From Gracilariopsis chorda (Eukaryota; Rhodophyta; Florideophyceae; Gracilariales; Gracilariaceae): a stretch of 64,000 nucleotides of DNA. Under the pieces are notes generated by a model. The model did not search any database and was not told the DNA's origin. It saw only the letters and a list, made by a program, of their open reading frames with translations. Of this stretch, positions 18,629 through 28,311 are shown piece after piece (positions within the stretch are counted from its first letter, which is position 1; each line of letters begins with the position of its first letter). The stretch spans positions 124,001 through 188,000 of the forward strand of contig NBIV01000028.1 in the NCBI GenBank assembly GCA_003194525.1. Direction: 5' to 3'. A program made the translations under genes and the position numbers.

Positions 18629-19806
18629 GTGCGGCAGCTCCAAGAGCTGCAGGCCAAGTCGAAACGAATGGACTGGCACTCCTCGTCTTTGTGCTTTACT
18701 CCGGCTTCACCATTGCTGTGCCGATTTGCGGATCAAAAGTTTCGTCCTTTTACGTACTCATCCGCGCTGGGAATATGTAGAACACCACCAGCTCCAGACA
18801 GGTCTACTAGCCTTGTACGTCATGTCCACAAAACACAAATTTGTCCAAACTTAACGACCAAATGTACAGAAGATCTTTCCGCGTTCGCCCCAGGAACGAC
18901 AACACTGCTGCTGCAAGTCTTTGCAAATGCTGAGAGGTTGGCAGCTTGGACGCAAGAATGGCTTGGAGAGTATATTTTTAGTTCGCAAGGAACTCTTCCG
19001 ATCCCAGTATCACAGGTTACTAATGAAGAAGAAGTTCAGCTGCTCTTTTATTCTGCTGATCTCGAAGTTCGTGGCATTCTTGCCATCAGCACTGAGTCAG
19101 AGGGCTTGAATTCAGCGAAACTGCGCGTAACGTCTTCATCTCGTTTCATTAACGAAGCTGGTAAATATACATCAACCCTTCCTGGTGAACGTCGCATTAT
19201 TCGAGATCTATTTTCTGGAGTGAGAGAGAGCTTCGAGGGAGTAAACGTGTTGTACAAACCGCGGTATTTCAGACTTCGAAAACAAATGCTATCCAAAGGC
19301 AACCCATCAGTTCATGTCACTACACTTGTCTGCGAAGTACGCAATGCAACGCGGACACAGGTCGTGTCATTTTTGCACAACTGGGCCTTTGAAACACAGT
19401 TTGGGGCAGAGGGGCTTTCTCTGGCAAATGTCACTCTTCCACCTATATCTGTTTTTACGTTTTCGAACGGTGTCAAGGTGCGCACACAGGAATCGTTGAG
19501 CGCCGAGATCATTGCTCACGTGCGGGAAAAGGGTATGGTTATTTCTCGTCAGGCAGAACCACTGGATCAAGACGATCTCAATCAGCTACGTACTTATTCC
19601 CCTCGCACAATAGTTGTCGTATCAGCGACATACCCAGAGAAGGCAGGCACAAGAGCGGTCATGAGAAGGTATAGTTCTCTCTCAGTGCGTTTCTGTGCTT
19701 TAACGAATCGTTGTGCAATTGCTAACTGGTTTATCGTTTCAGTCTTTCACTAAGTTTATTTCGACGTTATCCAAACACACGCATTCACGCATCCTCGCGA
19801 TCCTGA
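18629..19806 (+). CDS. Unknown protein, possibly organelle-targeted
   Basis: A long frame begins 18 bases after the MITE. The first 85 residues are rich in Ser, Arg and hydroxylated residues and could be a targeting peptide. The rest is a regular mixed alpha/beta sequence with no recognised family (for example LLLQVFANAERLAAWTQEWL, VQLLFYSADLEVRGILAIS, KPRYFRLRKQ). Read straight through, it ends at 19753 in a poor tail. A better model splices GTATAG (19670) to TTTCAG (19742), giving VMRSLSLSLFRRYPNTRI and a stop at 19806. The stop lies 40 bases from the convergent neighbour's stop. The intron is inferred only. Confidence 0.6.
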
Positions 19807-19845
19807 CTAAGCCAACGTTCCTGTCCTGCTCATTCCGTGAGCAAC

Positions 19846-21078
19846 TCACATGACCGTGACACTGACAACCTTCGAACTTGCTGCTATGTACAGAACGCCA
19901 CTATCATACGACACCGTTGTAGGCCCAGGCGGCAGAGCTGCTCGTATCCATGCCATTGGAGATTTTTCGCTTGTTGCTCGTCCAGAAACGTCAAAGACTG
20001 CAACTCCGTCTGCGACCCCTACATACAACCTATTTCTTTCGTCAAGTACGATGTTCCCAAGAATACCAGAGAAGAAGGAATGCTGCCAGTTATGAAGACT
20101 TGACGTCCAGTCGTAAATGACGACAGGATCCTTGGCTACTAATCTGTTACGTCCATTCGTTTTTTCGTACTCGATTGCGTACTCGACGATGCATGGTTTC
20201 CGCGGAGAAGCTACAGAAACAAGAAGGCGATTGTCTGATGTCACCGCCACTCCGGATGGTCTGTCCAAGTCATTAACAAGCAACAACGGCTCAGGACTTT
20301 CCGCTTCCCCACTTTGGAACGCTAGGATATCAAGTGCCGGCATGTAGTACACGGCTTGTGGCAGAGTAGCACCCGGAGGTTTGTCCAACTTGCGATCAAA
20401 CTCATCGATACTCTCAACAAGCCCAAAGTATGCATCAGAAAAGAAAATGTTTCCACGCGCATCAACAGCGAGCGAGTTTGGTGCGTTGAACCGAGTCTGA
20501 TTCCACATGCTGGCCAATGAGTTGACTTGATAAGTGGGGTAGAGCGTTTGACTACTTGCAGCAAGTGTCAAGACTCCAACATCCCGAGCAGCGTGGCGAG
20601 TCACGAGCATGCTGCAATTGCCCTCTGCACAGGAGTATGGCGCTATGGATGATATACCTGGTCTGAGCAACGAGGCGGCATGGGTTTCATTCAGCGCCGC
20701 TCCAGAGTTAGAAATCAATGGCAACGGCATTGGTGCGTTCTTCGGCAAGAAGAAGCATTGGTTTGTACTATGCTCGCAAGTCAAGAGCCCGGAAAACGGG
20801 GAAGGCAGAGATTGGATTGCGTTGACATGTCGAAAAGTGGAAGACGATGGAACAATATTATGAAAGACATCGCTGCCATTGGATGATAGTTGAAACGCTT
20901 CCAAATCCGAGTGTGCTGAACTATGTACCAACTTGAGAATGAGAGTTGCGATTAGGAGTGGTACTCCGATAAGGGTCAATGATATAACATTGCGAGAAAT
21001 AGGCTTGTAATCAATTGGCGGTGTCGGCAGAAGTAGCGACAACAGATGTGCGCTCATGACATCAGAAAAGCTCCCCAA
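19846..21078 (-). CDS. Membrane-anchored SGL/NHL-type beta-propeller protein
   Basis: Single-pass membrane protein with an SMP-30/gluconolactonase or NHL-like six-bladed propeller. A hydrophobic anchor lies at about 29-50 (NVISLTLIGVPLLIATLIL) after a short N-terminus, giving type II topology. Blade-like repeats are seen: RFNAPNSLAVDARGNIFFSD, LDRPSGVAVTSDNRLLVSVA, SGILGNIVLDERNRLYVGVA and TTVSYDSGVLYIAAS. Metal-site residues of true lactonases (Glu/Asn/Asp pattern) cannot be assigned with confidence, so enzymatic activity is open. Several Cys and N-glycosylation sites in the propeller fit a luminal or extracellular location. Frame intact, 410 aa. Confidence 0.7.
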   Translation of the reverse strand: MGSFSDVMSAHLLSLLLPTPPIDYKPISRNVISLTLIGVPLLIATLILKLVHSSAHSDLEAFQLSSNGSDVFHNIVPSSSTFRHVNAIQSLPSPFSGLLTCEHSTNQCFFLPKNAPMPLPLISNSGAALNETHAASLLRPGISSIAPYSCAEGNCSMLVTRHAARDVGVLTLAASSQTLYPTYQVNSLASMWNQTRFNAPNSLAVDARGNIFFSDAYFGLVESIDEFDRKLDKPPGATLPQAVYYMPALDILAFQSGEAESPEPLLLVNDLDRPSGVAVTSDNRLLVSVASPRKPCIVEYAIEYEKTNGRNRLVAKDPVVIYDWTSSLHNWQHSFFSGILGNIVLDERNRLYVGVADGVAVFDVSGRATSEKSPMAWIRAALPPGPTTVSYDSGVLYIAASSKVVSVTVM

Positions 21079-21526
21079 TTCTTAACCTTACCAAAAGACG
21101 GGAGGATGATGGGATACAGGTTCAACACATTGAAGGACAATCGCGTAGACTTGGTGTGCACCATCTTCCCTTTTACGGAGGACAGCGGCAATTTGTTCTG
21201 CCGCATCATGGTTGGGCCGCGGCTCTGGACCCTAATACGGGCGTGGTCGTTTACGCAAATGCAGACTGTGATGATAACTATGAGAAACGACCTTTGTGCG
21301 AAACAAGGTACGGCCGTTAATTGAAATATATACAAAACCATTGAGCGCATTCCGTCCCACAAAACAGTTCATGATCCTTCCCCACGGGTTTCACAAGTTT
21401 GAAGCTTGGCCGGGTAATCTTTACCATACTCCGCAACGCATGCACTCTTCTGATATCACGCAGCTCTTGTGAAAGCGCAGCAGCTCCCAAAAAACAAAAC
21501 GTCCAAGCCTCAAACAACACAAACCG
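21079..21526. other. Intergenic region
   Basis: Upstream of the propeller gene and downstream of UTP7, both on the minus strand. No gene or repeat recognised. Confidence 0.5.
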
Positions 21527-23167
21527 TCATTTGTTCCGGACAAAGCGTTGCAGCGCGTCCGGCAAAGGCGCACTTCCAACACCCCCTGGAGCAAAACCAG
21601 CCTTCTTTTCATTCAAATCACGATCCCGAATACTTTCAGCCAGTTTCGCTGTTCTCCGTCGTTCCTCAAGTGCACCCTGAAGGCGAATCTTTCTAGCTTC
21701 ACCAGCACTGGTTTGAATCTTTTTAAGTCGTTTTGAAATCTTGCTTCTTCCCTTTTGCTTCTTCTTCAGAGCGCGCCTTTGAATCTTGTCAAGATTGGCG
21801 CGATTTTGTATTTCTCGAATTTCGCGGACCCTCTGAACGGGGTCTTTATCGACGGTACCTACGTTGGATGGATCCAGCATGATTGTAGCCGGCGGTAGCT
21901 TGTCAATGAGCGTTCGGACTTCGTTTTGTCGCCGTTGTTTTCGGGTTTCATACGGGTTGGGAGCACGGGTATCAAAGGTAGGTTCACCGGCACCAGGCAC
22001 GATCATATTACGCACACCAGTCTCATGACAGACAGCAAGCACGTCTTCAAAAGGACAGAATTGCAACGAAGTGATGCGATTCCCAGAATAAGTTTGTCGC
22101 ATATAGGGCTGCGAACGTTGTTGAGTGACAGATAAACCATAACTTTTTGAAAACGGTGACCAAATCTGAACGGTGGCTCCAAAGCTAAGTGCAACAAGTT
22201 GACGTTGTGACACACAGAGAGCGGACGGTGATGCCGGTAAATTCGTTTCAAACAACTTACGAAACGTTCGTAAATCCCAAAAACATAGTCTGGCGTCCTC
22301 GCCAGTAGTGACCATCCAGTTTCCATTCTGAGCTACAGCGACATGATTAACTGATGATCGATGTGTAAACATTCGCGCTAAAGGACGGTTTGACAATGGG
22401 GACCACATGGATACGACGCCAGATGTATGTGCGAGATGCACGACACCGTTCGAATAGTTTACAGCGGCGTTTGTGGCGTTGTTAAGACGGAGTTGTCTGG
22501 ATGCATAGTCACATTCAGAAAGCACCTGTCCGGTGGAAGTATCCGTGTACACAAGACGACCGTGGGGGGCGGCCTGAGCTGACGTGGAGGCTAGCAAGAG
22601 ATGATGCGGTAGAAACACAAGGTTATCTGGTTCTCTGTGAGTCCTAAGCGTGTGTATCTGCAAACCCTGAGCGTCATAAATGTACACAAAGTGCTTTTGA
22701 GCGAGCGCGAAAAACGAATCATCATGCAAGAAAGCGGCAGAGCGAACGGTTTCATTGAGGGTAAGTTCGGATCGAAGTTTTAGTGAACGCCAGTCAAAAA
22801 GCGAAACATGACCAAGACGGCTGGCGATCAACATGGATCGAGAAGATCGTGAGAACAATGCGGAATGATATGGAGCCAGTCTAGACTGTGAAAGGTCAAG
22901 ATGAAAGTGTGCCTTTGCCTGGGTGGCGAGGTCGATGTGCGGTTTGAGCTGCGCTTGGGTGAAGTGGTAGGTGTGCTCCAGGTCGGACTGCGGCTGCAGA
23001 AGTCCGGGCGCATCGGAGTGCAGCACGGTGGCATCGCGGTTAGCCTTGCGCGTACGAATGACATGTTCAACGGCGTCATTGGCGCGTGCGACGCGCTTCC
23101 GCGTCGTCGGTTTGACGGCGTCCAAGTCCGTCTGTCGCGCGCGAAGGCGGCGCGCAGAAGTTCCCAT
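21527..23167 (-). CDS. UTP7: U3 snoRNP / SSU processome WD protein UTP7 (WDR46)
   Basis: Nucleolar WD-repeat protein of the small-subunit processome, needed for 18S rRNA maturation. After a basic N-terminus the WD blades are recognisable: HSALFSRSSRSMLIASRLGH, VHLAHTSGVVSMWSPLSNRP, FTHRSSVNHVAVAQNGNWMV, TGEDARLCFWDLRTFRKLFE. The BING4CT region follows: PYMRQTYSGNRITSLQFCPF, EDVLAVCHETGVRNMIVPGAGEPTFD, then NPYETRKQRRQNEVRTLIDKLPP. A Lys/Arg-rich tail (ALKKKQKGRSKISKRLKK) is a nucleolar signal. The start is taken at Met 40 of the open frame (MGTSARRLRARQTDL). An upstream Met at 23284 is in frame but lies in sequence resembling 5' leader. Single exon. Confidence 0.93.
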   Translation of the reverse strand: MGTSARRLRARQTDLDAVKPTTRKRVARANDAVEHVIRTRKANRDATVLHSDAPGLLQPQSDLEHTYHFTQAQLKPHIDLATQAKAHFHLDLSQSRLAPYHSALFSRSSRSMLIASRLGHVSLFDWRSLKLRSELTLNETVRSAAFLHDDSFFALAQKHFVYIYDAQGLQIHTLRTHREPDNLVFLPHHLLLASTSAQAAPHGRLVYTDTSTGQVLSECDYASRQLRLNNATNAAVNYSNGVVHLAHTSGVVSMWSPLSNRPLARMFTHRSSVNHVAVAQNGNWMVTTGEDARLCFWDLRTFRKLFETNLPASPSALCVSQRQLVALSFGATVQIWSPFSKSYGLSVTQQRSQPYMRQTYSGNRITSLQFCPFEDVLAVCHETGVRNMIVPGAGEPTFDTRAPNPYETRKQRRQNEVRTLIDKLPPATIMLDPSNVGTVDKDPVQRVREIREIQNRANLDKIQRRALKKKQKGRSKISKRLKKIQTSAGEARKIRLQGALEERRRTAKLAESIRDRDLNEKKAGFAPGGVGSAPLPDALQRFVRNK

Positions 23168-23548
23168 CGCTGCGGCGCTGACGCGGAAGCTCTGGGCGCA
23201 CGTCGTCGTCACCACGCTCGGCGCTGCTTCTTCGCTCCGCCGTTTCGTTTCGGCGCACAGCGAGACCACGTGGACACGCGGCACAGCCGCACTATTCTAT
23301 ACTTTGTAATGATTACAGTGTAATCTCCACGTGCGCTGTGCTCAACAGAAACCCTACACGTGGAGCTGCTGGCGGCGCTTCATTGGGTGCGCCCGCGACT
23401 TGGTCATGTGCACATTCGCAGGCGACGCAGATTATCTCATCGATCACACGCTGTGCGAGCGCATATCGAAGCGCACCAACACGCGAAGCGATTGCGCTGG
23501 CGACTCGAAGCGTAACCCAAGCCCCACTTCCACCTTCATCAACCCAAC

Positions 23549-24658
23549 ATGACCGCATTCTTCGTCACCACTCCCGTCCTCCTTCCCCCGACTCGCATAC
23601 CTAAACCTTCACCCCATCCCCCTCGCCTGCTCACTCCGACCAAGTCATCCCCGTCTCGAAGCACGTTTTGCATGCTTGCCCCGTCTACGTCGCCCGCCCC
23701 ATCGACCAGCACGCAGCGCAATCCATCCGAAACAACCGCAACTCCCACGCTCGCCTCGCTCGCGCCCCGCGCCCTGCTGCTGCTCGTCGCCGCCATCTGG
23801 GGGACCAATTTCCCCGTCGTGAAGCATGTACAAGCCACAGGTCTACCCCCATCCCTCTGCGCCTGTGCCCGCTTTACCTTAGCCTCTCTAGCAACGCTGC
23901 CCTTCGTGCAGGACATTCGTACCTACCCCCGCCATTTTTTGCTCGACGCCTGTACAATAGGCACTTTTGTTTTTGCAGGATACTTCACGCAGGCGTTGTC
24001 ATTGAGCGGGCCTCACGCGCATGCATCCACCAGTGCGTTTTGCTGCGCGCTGGCAGTTATCGTCGTCCCAATACTACAACGTTCAAACATTTCACTCTTT
24101 ACAGCAACTCGAAAGCAACAACCTTTGCAGACCGTTCTCATCCCTGCTTTATTGGCGCTCACCGGTGTCTCCATACTGGAAGCCGCAAACGGACTTCCTT
24201 TCGGTATCAATGACATATTCGCTCTTTTACAAGCCGTGGCATTTGCCTCAGGCTTCGCGCTCAACGAGCGTGCCACAGAGAAGTATCCACATCATGTAGC
24301 CGCTTTATCCGCCGTACAACTTGCGGTGATAGCCGCTTTGTCCTCGTTGTGGGCCCTCACCGACGCCGGATCCATAGCAATATCAACAACTTTAACAGAC
24401 CTTGAGCTCAGCGCATGCACAGCGTACACCGGATTCATTACCACCGCCCTCGCCGTCTGGCTGCAGAACGTCGCCTTGAAACGCGTACGCGCTACGGAGA
24501 TGGCTGTGCTCTTGTCCACGGAACCGCTTTGGGCAGCCATGTTTGCGGCCATCATGTGCGGGGAAAAAATGGGTGCCAGTGCTGTCATCGGCGCCGCCTT
24601 CATTCTCTCAGCATGCATATCTCGCGTCTTCATACCGTCAAATCGGGTCACCCATTAG
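23549..24658 (+). CDS. EamA (DMT-superfamily) transporter, probably plastid membrane
   Basis: Drug/metabolite-type permease. The first 70 residues are Pro/Ser/Thr-rich, fitting a transit peptide. About ten membrane segments follow in two EamA repeats. The first repeat begins ALLLLVAAIWGTNFPVVKHV; the second includes DIFALLQAVAFASGFALNERATEKY and ends EMAVLLSTEPLWAAMFAAIMCGEKMGASAVIGAAFILSACI, the typical final block. The substrate is unknown. Plants and algae use such carriers for metabolites or amino acids. Frame intact; its stop lies about 40 bases from the convergent neighbour. Confidence 0.85.
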   Translation: MTAFFVTTPVLLPPTRIPKPSPHPPRLLTPTKSSPSRSTFCMLAPSTSPAPSTSTQRNPSETTATPTLASLAPRALLLLVAAIWGTNFPVVKHVQATGLPPSLCACARFTLASLATLPFVQDIRTYPRHFLLDACTIGTFVFAGYFTQALSLSGPHAHASTSAFCCALAVIVVPILQRSNISLFTATRKQQPLQTVLIPALLALTGVSILEAANGLPFGINDIFALLQAVAFASGFALNERATEKYPHHVAALSAVQLAVIAALSSLWALTDAGSIAISTTLTDLELSACTAYTGFITTALAVWLQNVALKRVRATEMAVLLSTEPLWAAMFAAIMCGEKMGASAVIGAAFILSACISRVFIPSNRVTH

Positions 24659-24700
24659 CCGAAAGTGCATTCAAAGCTCAGCCTGTCGTAATGGCGTGTT

Positions 24701-25819
24701 TTAGCTTTCGGCCAATGTTGCATGTCTTGCGCGTTGGATGAGGTAAAAGGCCAACCCGAGGAATGGAACCAATGTGGATTGAATCGCTGTTCGTTTCATG
24801 CTTTCACTGCGCCATGTGCGCCGATTCGCATCGTCTCGAACTAGCCACGACTGGAACAGTGAAAAAGTTAGTACGTCCACTCCGAAGGAATATGCCAGAA
24901 TGTTTGAAGAAAAAATATGTTTGAAGGAGCTGAATCGGGTCATCAGGTCACCGAATTCGGGGCGTGCGAAAACTGCCCATACGGCAGAAGCGCCGAGTAC
25001 GGAGAGACTGAATATAGGGAGGTAGATGGACTCGCCCAGCTCCTGAAGAGCGGTTGAAGGAGGGAGTAGGTTGTCTGTCGGCTTGGCTCTCAGAATCAGA
25101 TATGGGAGGTAGAAGATGTTGGTAAGGAACGCAGTGGCTATGAGAAAAGGCTGTGCGGGCAGAGATGACTTGCGTGGCGGATTGTCTTCTGAAACGAAAC
25201 CGAGTAGGAGCAATGCCCATGCGACGATGACGTGAAAGATGCCCTCAAGCATCGGGTGAAGCGTGGGTGCTAGTTGAGGGAACATGATTGGGGTTACATA
25301 GCAAAAATTTAGTGACAGTTGTAAAGCTTGTTGTAAACTGTCTTGGATCGAGATTGGTCCGGTGGGTGATTGCATGAACAAATGATGCATGTAAACGATG
25401 TAGACGACTGTCGGAGGGGCGCGCCAAAGGATTTCGGGTATAGACGATTTGCTTAGAGGGGATTCGGAATTGTCTTTTGGAAGCAAGTTCGCTCTTGGCC
25501 GAACTGGTTTCTGTGGAAGCACTGAAGGGATGGGTGGAGTCAAGCGCTTGACTCCGATGGTATGTTGAGGTAAGCTCTTGAAGAAAGTGGTCGTGACTTG
25601 TACGAACGTGCATGGCTCCATGGCGGAAAATGTTGGAAGACGGGTGTGAAATGGAGAACGAAACGCATATGAGATGGAGATTGACGGCGGTGACCTTTGT
25701 GAGTTGGAGAAGGTCTGCAAGCTACGGTGGGGCGAAAGAAGGAACTTTGGCGTGCGAAGAAAGCGTCTTGCGCTGTCCACGTGACAATGGTACAGATGAG
25801 AGCCAAAATTTTGGAGCAC
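24701..25819 (-). CDS. Multi-pass membrane protein, probably plastid
   Basis: A frame of 372 codons (or 306 from the Met at 25621). The N-terminal 120 residues are Ser/Thr/Arg/Pro-rich and lack acidic residues, like a transit peptide. About six or seven hydrophobic segments follow, including TVVYIVYMHHLFM, GIFHVIVAWALLLLGFV, FLIATAFLTNIFYLPYLI, IFSLSVLGASAVWAVF and STLVPFLGLAFYLI. The segment SNILAYSFGVDVLTFSLFQSWLVRDDANRR resembles uncharacterised membrane proteins of algae, plants and cyanobacteria, but no named family is certain. It is head to head with HCF136 (171 bases between the outermost starts), so a shared promoter for two plastid proteins is likely. Confidence 0.65.
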   Translation of the reverse strand: MLQNFGSHLYHCHVDSARRFLRTPKFLLSPHRSLQTFSNSQRSPPSISISYAFRSPFHTRLPTFSAMEPCTFVQVTTTFFKSLPQHTIGVKRLTPPIPSVLPQKPVRPRANLLPKDNSESPLSKSSIPEILWRAPPTVVYIVYMHHLFMQSPTGPISIQDSLQQALQLSLNFCYVTPIMFPQLAPTLHPMLEGIFHVIVAWALLLLGFVSEDNPPRKSSLPAQPFLIATAFLTNIFYLPYLILRAKPTDNLLPPSTALQELGESIYLPIFSLSVLGASAVWAVFARPEFGDLMTRFSSFKHIFSSNILAYSFGVDVLTFSLFQSWLVRDDANRRTWRSESMKRTAIQSTLVPFLGLAFYLIQRARHATLAES

Positions 25820-25989
25820 CGTTTCATGGGCGAAGCGTCTTCAATCGATGCGGCAAAGCGCTGATTTCATGGACTGCGGCCGTCTACGCTCACCTCAGTG
25901 GCCACGAAGTGCTCTTCGAGATTACGGCTCCGAGCTAATTTGGTTGCACTTTCACAGCACCTTCCCGCACCTCCTATCCCCCCTCAGTC

Positions 25990-27267
25990 ATGTCATCGCC
26001 CACAGCTTCGGCTTCATCCAACATCATGTTGCCGCAGTTCTTTTTCGTCTCGTCCGTGCCATTGCGCGTCACCTCTTTCTCAGCGCGGCTCCCCAGCGCA
26101 TCCGCCAAACGCCGTCATGCCCATCGCACAGCGCGTGCGTCAATGTCCGCCCACAAATCCGACGCCGCTATCAAACTGCCAAGACGTACATTTCTTTCAA
26201 CCACCGCGCTGGCAGCACTGCAACTATCCGCCACGCCCGCCAACGCAGAGCGCGTCCTCACGCCTCCGGCGTGGCGTCAGGTGGACTTGGACAGTTCTGA
26301 AACCATATACGACATGGATTTCTCGCCGGTAGATCCGGCGCACGGCTTTTTGGTCGGGTCGCGCGGCACGGTGGCGGAGACATTTGACCAAGGGCAGACG
26401 TGGGAGCCACGATCTTTTGCCCGACTCGATGCCGATGAAGAGCTTAATTATCGTTTTGAAGTGGTGACGTTCCGCGGTAAGGAGGGCTGGGTCATTGGAA
26501 AGCCATCTCTATTGCTGCATACTACCGATTCGGGTAAATCGTGGGAGCGCGTGCCACTGAGTCCAAAACTGCCCGGGGAGCCCGTGGCAATCACCGCGCT
26601 AGGCCCTCAGAAAGCTGAGATGACGACGAATGCAGGCGCTGTATACGTGACCGAAAACGGCGGGCGGAATTGGAAAGCGCAGGTTCGAGAAACAATTGAT
26701 GCGACTCTAAACCGCACGATTTCGTCGGGAGTGACGGGCGCCTCGTACTTTACAGGGTCGATTATTCAGGTGCTGAGAGATGCGTATGGAGCGTATCTTG
26801 CAATTTCGTCTCGAGGAAATTTCTTCCTCACTTGGAAACCGGGGCAGGAGTTTTGGATTCCGCATGCGCGCGATTCATCGCGGCGAATTCAGTCGATGGG
26901 GTTTGTAAGCAACGACGTGAACGAGGGGGTGTGGATGGCGACTCGTGGAGGCGGTCTGGCGTTTACTGACAAGCAGCCCGACTTGGAGAGCACGGATCTG
27001 CTCAAGTTCAACAAGGTGGATATTCGATCTGGCGGATATGGCATTCTTGACGTGGCTTTCAGACCGGGTACTTCTGAAGCTTGGGCGGCGGTGGGAGGCG
27101 GCACTTTGTACTATTCGCAGGATGGCGGTAGAACGTGGAGACGGGACGATAAGACGGGTAAGGTTGGAACGAATATTTACCGTATTAAGTTCTTTGATAA
27201 GGATAATGGATTTGCGTTGGGCGCTAATGGAGTGGTGCTGCGGTTTGACGCAAGTGGTAGCGTGTGA
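25990..27267 (+). CDS. HCF136: Photosystem II assembly factor HCF136 / Ycf48
   Basis: Lumenal seven-bladed propeller that binds newly made D1 and is required to build the PSII reaction centre. The presequence is bipartite: a Ser/Arg-rich plastid transit peptide (1-60) and a Tat signal (KLPRRTFLSTTALAALQLSATPANA). The mature protein starts near ERVLTPPAWRQVDLDSSETI. BNR-like repeats are clear: GFLVGSRGTVAETFDQGQTW, GWVIGKPSLLLHTTDSGKSW, AVYVTENGGRNWKAQV, GTLYYSQDGGRTWRRDD, NGFALGANGVVLRFDASG. The 425-aa length fits the plant protein including its presequence. Single exon, intact. Confidence 0.96.
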   Translation: MSSPTASASSNIMLPQFFFVSSVPLRVTSFSARLPSASAKRRHAHRTARASMSAHKSDAAIKLPRRTFLSTTALAALQLSATPANAERVLTPPAWRQVDLDSSETIYDMDFSPVDPAHGFLVGSRGTVAETFDQGQTWEPRSFARLDADEELNYRFEVVTFRGKEGWVIGKPSLLLHTTDSGKSWERVPLSPKLPGEPVAITALGPQKAEMTTNAGAVYVTENGGRNWKAQVRETIDATLNRTISSGVTGASYFTGSIIQVLRDAYGAYLAISSRGNFFLTWKPGQEFWIPHARDSSRRIQSMGFVSNDVNEGVWMATRGGGLAFTDKQPDLESTDLLKFNKVDIRSGGYGILDVAFRPGTSEAWAAVGGGTLYYSQDGGRTWRRDDKTGKVGTNIYRIKFFDKDNGFALGANGVVLRFDASGSV

Positions 27268-27494
27268 TACAGACGTTGATTGGGTATGTTGCGACTGTGG
27301 GGGACGGGGGATGGGGCGTTGGTGTTTGGGTGGCGGCACTTGCTGTGAGGGTGGCGATGGCACCCGATGGCGGTATACACATGAGGTAAAGTGGAGCTGG
27401 TAAAAATTGGTTGTTTCGAGAGTGCCTGATGGCGGCGTTGCAAAGGTGTAGAGTGTTGAATAGTAATGTGGCAAGTTGGACACGAACAGAGACA

Positions 27495-27926
27495 TCAACT
27501 CTTCGGCTTCTGAGTACCAGGTTGCGGTTGATTGGTCTTCGGAACGACGGCGTGGTCAGCGCCAGCGTTAGTAGAGTCGGCAAAGTAGGGCGGTTTCTTA
27601 ACAGTGACGCCGAATTCACGCAGCGCACTTTCAAGATCCTCCATCGTGAGGACGAGTTTCATGTGCTCGCGGCCTTTCTTGGGGGCGGGAGTGGCGGCGA
27701 GTCTCATTCTGGAGCGGGCGATAGACTCGTTTGCAATGTCTGCGACGAACTTCTGCGTGGCCAGGGCGACCAGACGACGGACTCGAAGGTCGTCGGTTTG
27801 AAACCCGGCGCGGTTTAAGTAGTGCGTTATTAGACTATCCGGCAGCGTTGGGGTGTAGTTGTGCAGGCTGTTGATGAACTTTTCGAACTCTTGTCGCTCT
27901 TGCGAGTCTGCCATGGGGTGGTCCAT
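27495..27926 (-). CDS. TAF10: TFIID/SAGA subunit TAF10
   Basis: Histone-fold subunit of TFIID (and SAGA), part of the RNA polymerase II pre-initiation machinery. The core reads FEKFINSLHNYTPTLPDSLITHYLNRAGFQTDDLRVRRLVALATQKFVADIANES, matching the TAF10 signature (the YTPxxPD motif and the helix after DLRVRRL). It is followed by an RMR basic patch and a second block, LTMEDLESALREFGV. The start is placed at MDHPMADSQE; the frame runs upstream to 28016 through Arg/Pro-rich sequence that looks like leader. It is divergent from the putative zinc-finger gene at 28312, with about 385 bases between starts. Single exon, about 143 aa. Confidence 0.93.
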   Translation of the reverse strand: MDHPMADSQERQEFEKFINSLHNYTPTLPDSLITHYLNRAGFQTDDLRVRRLVALATQKFVADIANESIARSRMRLAATPAPKKGREHMKLVLTMEDLESALREFGVTVKKPPYFADSTNAGADHAVVPKTNQPQPGTQKPKS

Positions 27927-28311
27927 TGCGGCGGGACTGGTGACGCTCTTTTCGCAACGCGGCGGACGGCTGGAACGTTCTCGCGGGTGGGGATGTTTTC
28001 CCGAAAGGGCAAGCACGCGCTCGTTGAGAGCCGCCTACATCGCACCATCGTCGTCGTGGCCACGAGGGCCACGTGGAAGTTGTGGCGCCAGCAAAGCAGC
28101 CGTAGCAGCAGAAACGCGCAGCCTTGCCAGCAGCGGCGCAGACGCGCCATTTCAGACGATCGCTCCGAACTTCCCCTTCGTCACGAAGCGAAGTGACGAG
28201 TTCTCCTCGCTCTTCTCCCGCTTGTGACGATGCGATCGTGCATGCATCGACGCGAAATCTGACCCGCACCTGTTCTCCCCCCCCCTCCCACCATCCACCA
28301 TCCGCCCGCCA

